Positions 61,262-64,000 of a stretch of 64,000 nucleotides of DNA are shown here, one piece after another (position 1 is the stretch's first letter; every line of letters starts with the position of its first letter). This DNA comes from Streptomyces sp. SCSIO 30461 (lineage in GTDB: Bacteria > Actinomycetota > Actinomycetes > Streptomycetales > Streptomycetaceae): assembly GCF_037023745.1 (NCBI RefSeq), contig NZ_CP146101.1, positions 7,482,001 through 7,546,000 on the forward strand, written 5' to 3'. Position numbers and translations under genes: made by a program. A model generated the notes under the pieces. That model was not told the origin of the DNA. It ran no database searches and saw nothing but the letters and a program-made list of their open reading frames with translations.

Positions 61262-62136
61262 GCCGGCATCACGGCGGGAACATCCCCGTCGGGTCCTTTC
61301 CGGCCGGATCCGGTGGTGGTTGCCGTGCCCGAGCCGGTTCCGGCATCGGTGCTCGGCCCGGCGCCCGCCGCGGCCCCGGCACCTGCGGCGTCCTCGGGGT
61401 TCCCGGGGTTCGCATGACCCCCGGCGGGCGCGGCCACCGGCGGTACGGCGGCGGGCGCCTCGCCGTCCGTGTCCTCGCCGGCCTTGCGCTGCTCGTGGAA
61501 CGCGAGGATCTGGAGTTCGATCGACAGATCGACCTTGCGTACGTCGACCCCGTCCGGCACCGAGAGCACGGTGGGCGCGAAATTGAGGATGGAGGTGACA
61601 CCCGCGGCGACCAACCGGTCGCACACCTGCTGGGCGGCCCCCGCGGGCGTCGCGATGACCCCGATGGAGACGCCGTTCTCCGAGATGATCTTCTCCAGCT
61701 CGTCCGTGTGCTGGACCGGGATCCCGGCGACAGGCTTCCCGGCCATCGCCGGATCCGCGTCGATCAGCGCGGCCACCCGGAAGCCCCTGGAGGCGAAGCC
61801 GCCGTAGTTGGCGAGGGCGGCGCCGAGGTTGCCGATCCCGACGATCACGACCGGCCAGTCCTGAGTCAGGCCGAGCTCGCGGGAGATCTGGTAGACGAGG
61901 TACTCGACGTCGTAGCCGACACCGCGGGTCCCGTACGAGCCGAGGTAGGAGAAGTCCTTCCGCAGCTTCGCGGAGTTCACCCCGGCGGCCGCGGCCAGTT
62001 CCTCCGATGAGACCGTGGGCACGGAGCGCTCCGACAGCGCGGTCAGCGCGCGCAGGTACAGCGGAAGCCGGGCGACGGTGGCCTCGGGAATTCCTCGGCT
62101 ACGAGTCGCCGGTCGGTGAGTTCGGCCAGTTGCCAC
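61258..62136 (-). CDS. rex: redox-sensing transcriptional repressor Rex
   Basis: GTG 62136 with CAGGAG upstream gives 292 residues. N-terminal winged helix (ERSVPTVSSEELAAAAGVNS, AKLRKDFSYLGSYGTRGVGY) and Rossmann domain (VVIVGIGNLGAALANYGGFA) that binds NADH/NAD+. The C-terminus has a ~55-residue Gly/Ala/Pro-rich tail of unknown role. Rex represses respiration genes at high NAD+/NADH and releases DNA on NADH binding. An operator lies 77 bp upstream, so it controls its own operon. Confidence 0.96.
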   Translation of the reverse strand: MATGRTHRPATRSRGIPEATVARLPLYLRALTALSERSVPTVSSEELAAAAGVNSAKLRKDFSYLGSYGTRGVGYDVEYLVYQISRELGLTQDWPVVIVGIGNLGAALANYGGFASRGFRVAALIDADPAMAGKPVAGIPVQHTDELEKIISENGVSIGVIATPAGAAQQVCDRLVAAGVTSILNFAPTVLSVPDGVDVRKVDLSIELQILAFHEQRKAGEDTDGEAPAAVPPVAAPAGGHANPGNPEDAAGAGAAAGAGPSTDAGTGSGTATTTGSGRKGPDGDVPAVMPA

Positions 62137-62212
62137 GGTGCTCCTGCGGGATGAGCGAGGCTGTAGGCGGCCGTACGTCCCAGGACCGCCCCGTCGAATG
62201 CAGGCTATGTCT

Positions 62213-62230
62213 TTGTGAACGCGTGCACAA
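62213..62230. promoter_or_regulatory. Rex operator
   Basis: TTGTGAACGCGTGCACAA is an almost perfect palindrome matching the Rex consensus TTGTGAA-N4-TTCACAA except for one base in the right arm. On the minus strand it stands in the rex promoter region. Established for streptomycete rex-hemACD; here inferred from sequence match. Confidence 0.88.
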
Positions 62231-62410
62231 AGATGGTGTCCGCTTTGTCCGACCAAAGTGACCGGGGTCACGCGGACTGAAAGCGGGATTCCGGAACCAC
62301 TCGCCGCTCCCGGCCGTGGAATTCCCGATGGGGGCATCGCGCTCCACACTCCTTGCACCCACGCCCACGAGACACCGGCAAAACGCCCACGATGGTAACC
62401 CCCTTTCGGG

Positions 62411-62695
62411 TCACGCCCCCAGCTCACGGCGGAGCCGGTCCGGGTCCACCCGCCAGAAGGTGTGCTGCTCACCGTCCACGAGTACGACCGGGATCTGCTC
62501 CCAGTACGCCCGGTGCAGCTCCGCGTCACGCGTGATGTCCTTCTCCTCCCACGCGGCCCCCGTCTCCGCGCAGACCCGCTCGACCACCGCCCTGGCGTCG
62601 TCGCAGAGATGGCACCCGGGCTTTCCGATCAGGGTCACGACCCGTTCGGCGGGGTTCTTCTTCGCTTGTCTCGCGCGCCGCAGCAGAGGACTCAT
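62411..62695 (-). CDS. glutaredoxin-family protein
   Basis: A 94-residue thioredoxin-fold protein with the redox site GKPGCHLCDDARAVV (C-x2-C), the cis-Pro region WEQIPVVLVDGEQH and a C-terminal helix. Common beside rex-hem in Streptomyces. It may use mycothiol or thioredoxin as partner, which cannot be told from sequence. A 274-bp gap with the Rex operator separates it from rex. Confidence 0.88.
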   Translation of the reverse strand: MSPLLRRARQAKKNPAERVVTLIGKPGCHLCDDARAVVERVCAETGAAWEEKDITRDAELHRAYWEQIPVVLVDGEQHTFWRVDPDRLRRELGA

Positions 62696-62890
62696 GCCCC
62701 CATTCTCCGCCCCGGCCCTCTACTCGCGGTCGCACCGACTAGTTGGTGAACGTGCTTTCGGCCACACATACGAAGCGCCGCCGACACCGCTGACGCCGGT
62801 GATCGCGCTTAACGACCCGGCCACGCAGAGTTCACGCCTTCGCATCCCCGCGAGTCGGGAAGTGGCGGACGGACTGGCTATGCTCACGCC

Positions 62891-63844
62891 ATGGCCGGAC
62901 TGGGATGGCTCACCCCCCGCAGGCGCTCCGCCACCGCACGGAGCGTGCTGGCAGGCGAGGCCGCCGCCGAGGCTGCCCGCAAGACCTCGCAGCAGCTCGC
63001 AGCCGATGCCGAGACGGCGGTCGGCGAGGGTGAGGAGTCACAGCGGCGGGAGCCGGACTTCCCGGTCGTCGGAGACTCCCTGGCCGCCGCCTTCTTCGAC
63101 CTGGACAACACCGTCATGCAGGGCGCCGCGATCTTCCACTTCGGCCGGGGGCTGTACAAGCGGAAGTTCTTCCAGCGCCGCGAGCTGGCGAGGTTCGCCT
63201 GGCAGCAGGCGTGGTTCCGGGTCGCCGGAGTCGAGGACCCCGAGCACATGCAGGACGTGCGCGAGTCGGCGCTGTCCATCGTCAAAGGGCACCGGGTCTC
63301 GGAGCTGATGTCGATCGGCGAGGAGATCTACGACGAGTACATGGCGGACCGCATCTGGCCCGGCACGCGTGCGCTCGCCCAGGCGCACCTCGACGCCGGC
63401 CAGAAGGTGTGGCTGGTCACCGCGGCGCCCGTGGAGACCGCGACGATCATCGCCAGACGGCTCGGACTGACCGGCGCGCTCGGCACGGTCGCCGAGTCCG
63501 TCGACGGCGTCTACACCGGGAAGCTGGTGGGTGAGCCGCTGCACGGCCCCGCGAAGGCCGAGGCGGTGCGCGCGCTGGCCGCGGCCGAAGGCCTGGACCT
63601 CGGGCGCTGCGCGGCGTACAGCGACTCGCACAACGACATCCCGATGCTCTCGCTGGTCGGCCACCCGTACGCGATCAACCCTGACACCAAGCTGCGCAAG
63701 TACGCGCGGGAGCGCGACTGGCGGCTGCGGGACTACCGCACGGGCCGCAAGGCGGCGAAGGTCGGCATCCCGGCCGCCGCCGGTGTGGGCGCCCTGGCGG
63801 GCGGTACGGCGGCGGCGGTCGCGCTGCACCGACGGCGCCGCTGA
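62891..63844 (+). CDS. HAD-IB family phosphatase
   Basis: A 317-residue protein with a basic N-terminal 55-residue extension. The HAD core follows: motif I AFFDLDNTVMQGAAIFHFG, motif II in KVWLVTAAPVETATIIAR and motif III/IV AAYSDSHNDIPMLSLVGHPY with YAINPD. HAD-IB members include phosphoserine phosphatase-like enzymes and the SerB-like CicA group. The C-terminus has a basic Gly/Ala helix (AAAGVGALAGGTAAAVALHR) that might touch the membrane. The 156 bp after it to the window end hold nothing recognisable. Confidence 0.9.
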   Translation: MAGLGWLTPRRRSATARSVLAGEAAAEAARKTSQQLAADAETAVGEGEESQRREPDFPVVGDSLAAAFFDLDNTVMQGAAIFHFGRGLYKRKFFQRRELARFAWQQAWFRVAGVEDPEHMQDVRESALSIVKGHRVSELMSIGEEIYDEYMADRIWPGTRALAQAHLDAGQKVWLVTAAPVETATIIARRLGLTGALGTVAESVDGVYTGKLVGEPLHGPAKAEAVRALAAAEGLDLGRCAAYSDSHNDIPMLSLVGHPYAINPDTKLRKYARERDWRLRDYRTGRKAAKVGIPAAAGVGALAGGTAAAVALHRRRR

Positions 63845-64000
63845 CGCGCGGGGCGGCCACCCGCGCCCGGAGCCGCGCCACCCCCGGCCCGCGCCCTCAC
63901 ACCCGTCCCGCACCCATCACCTGCGCCCGCACGCACACGCGCCCGAACAATTCCGAACGAATTTACGCCGAGCTAAGCCACCCACTGCCCACTCGTGCCC

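Overview
The window is chromosomal DNA of a Streptomyces or a very close relative. It has very high GC with G/C-ending codons, GTG and TTG starts, a WhiB protein, the futalosine-pathway menaquinone genes, class I LysRS, and a rex-hemACDB locus with a Rex operator. No rRNA, tRNA or CRISPR array was seen.

Layout. (1) 0-15.7 kb, core chromosome: an Lrp regulator at the left edge; late menaquinone genes mqnM, mqnP and mqnL; a rhomboid protease; a deaminase/2OG-oxygenase pair; the System II cytochrome c maturation operon (resA-like, ccdA, resB, ccsB); a Tat lipoprotein with a NodB-like fold; a histidine phosphatase; hemL. (2) 15.68-36.70 kb, a 21-kb integrated mobilizable element. It sits in the 3' end of a small conserved gene (15291-15728) and is bounded by a 23-bp direct repeat. 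It carries a tyrosine integrase, an excisionase, a DUF3631 ATPase with a dense 8-bp repeat array inside its coding sequence, MobC and a relaxase. No FtsK/TraB translocase or T4SS was seen, so it looks mobilizable rather than self-transmissible. Cargo: a flavoprotein/WbqC/YdcF/XRE-TPR cassette; a divergent cassette with a radical SAM enzyme, a putative RiPP precursor and an APH-fold kinase; a type II CBASS (CD-NTase, E2-E1 Cap2, HNH-SAVED Cap5); and a STAND-TPR NTPase with a small membrane partner. (3) 36.7-51.5 kb, ordinary genes (corA, Mut7-C, SDR, WhiB, secreted TAP-type hydrolase, rtcB, lipoproteins, DUF2637) with a decayed patch at 43.6-46.3 kb: an XRE-regulator remnant, a truncated integrase with a nonsense codon that runs in frame into a NADAR gene, and a truncated NUDIX gene. 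(4) 51.5-64 kb, core again: lysS/argS divergent pair, hemB, hemD fusion, hemC, hemA and rex, a glutaredoxin, and a HAD hydrolase.

How the genes fit together. Menaquinone, cytochrome c, tetrapyrrole synthesis and NADH/NAD sensing by Rex all serve respiration. The island is a defence and specialised-metabolism package. The strongest novelty candidates are its att sites (75-bp copies differing only at synonymous third positions), the in-gene repeat array, the radical SAM/peptide pair, and the CBASS plus STAND defence block.
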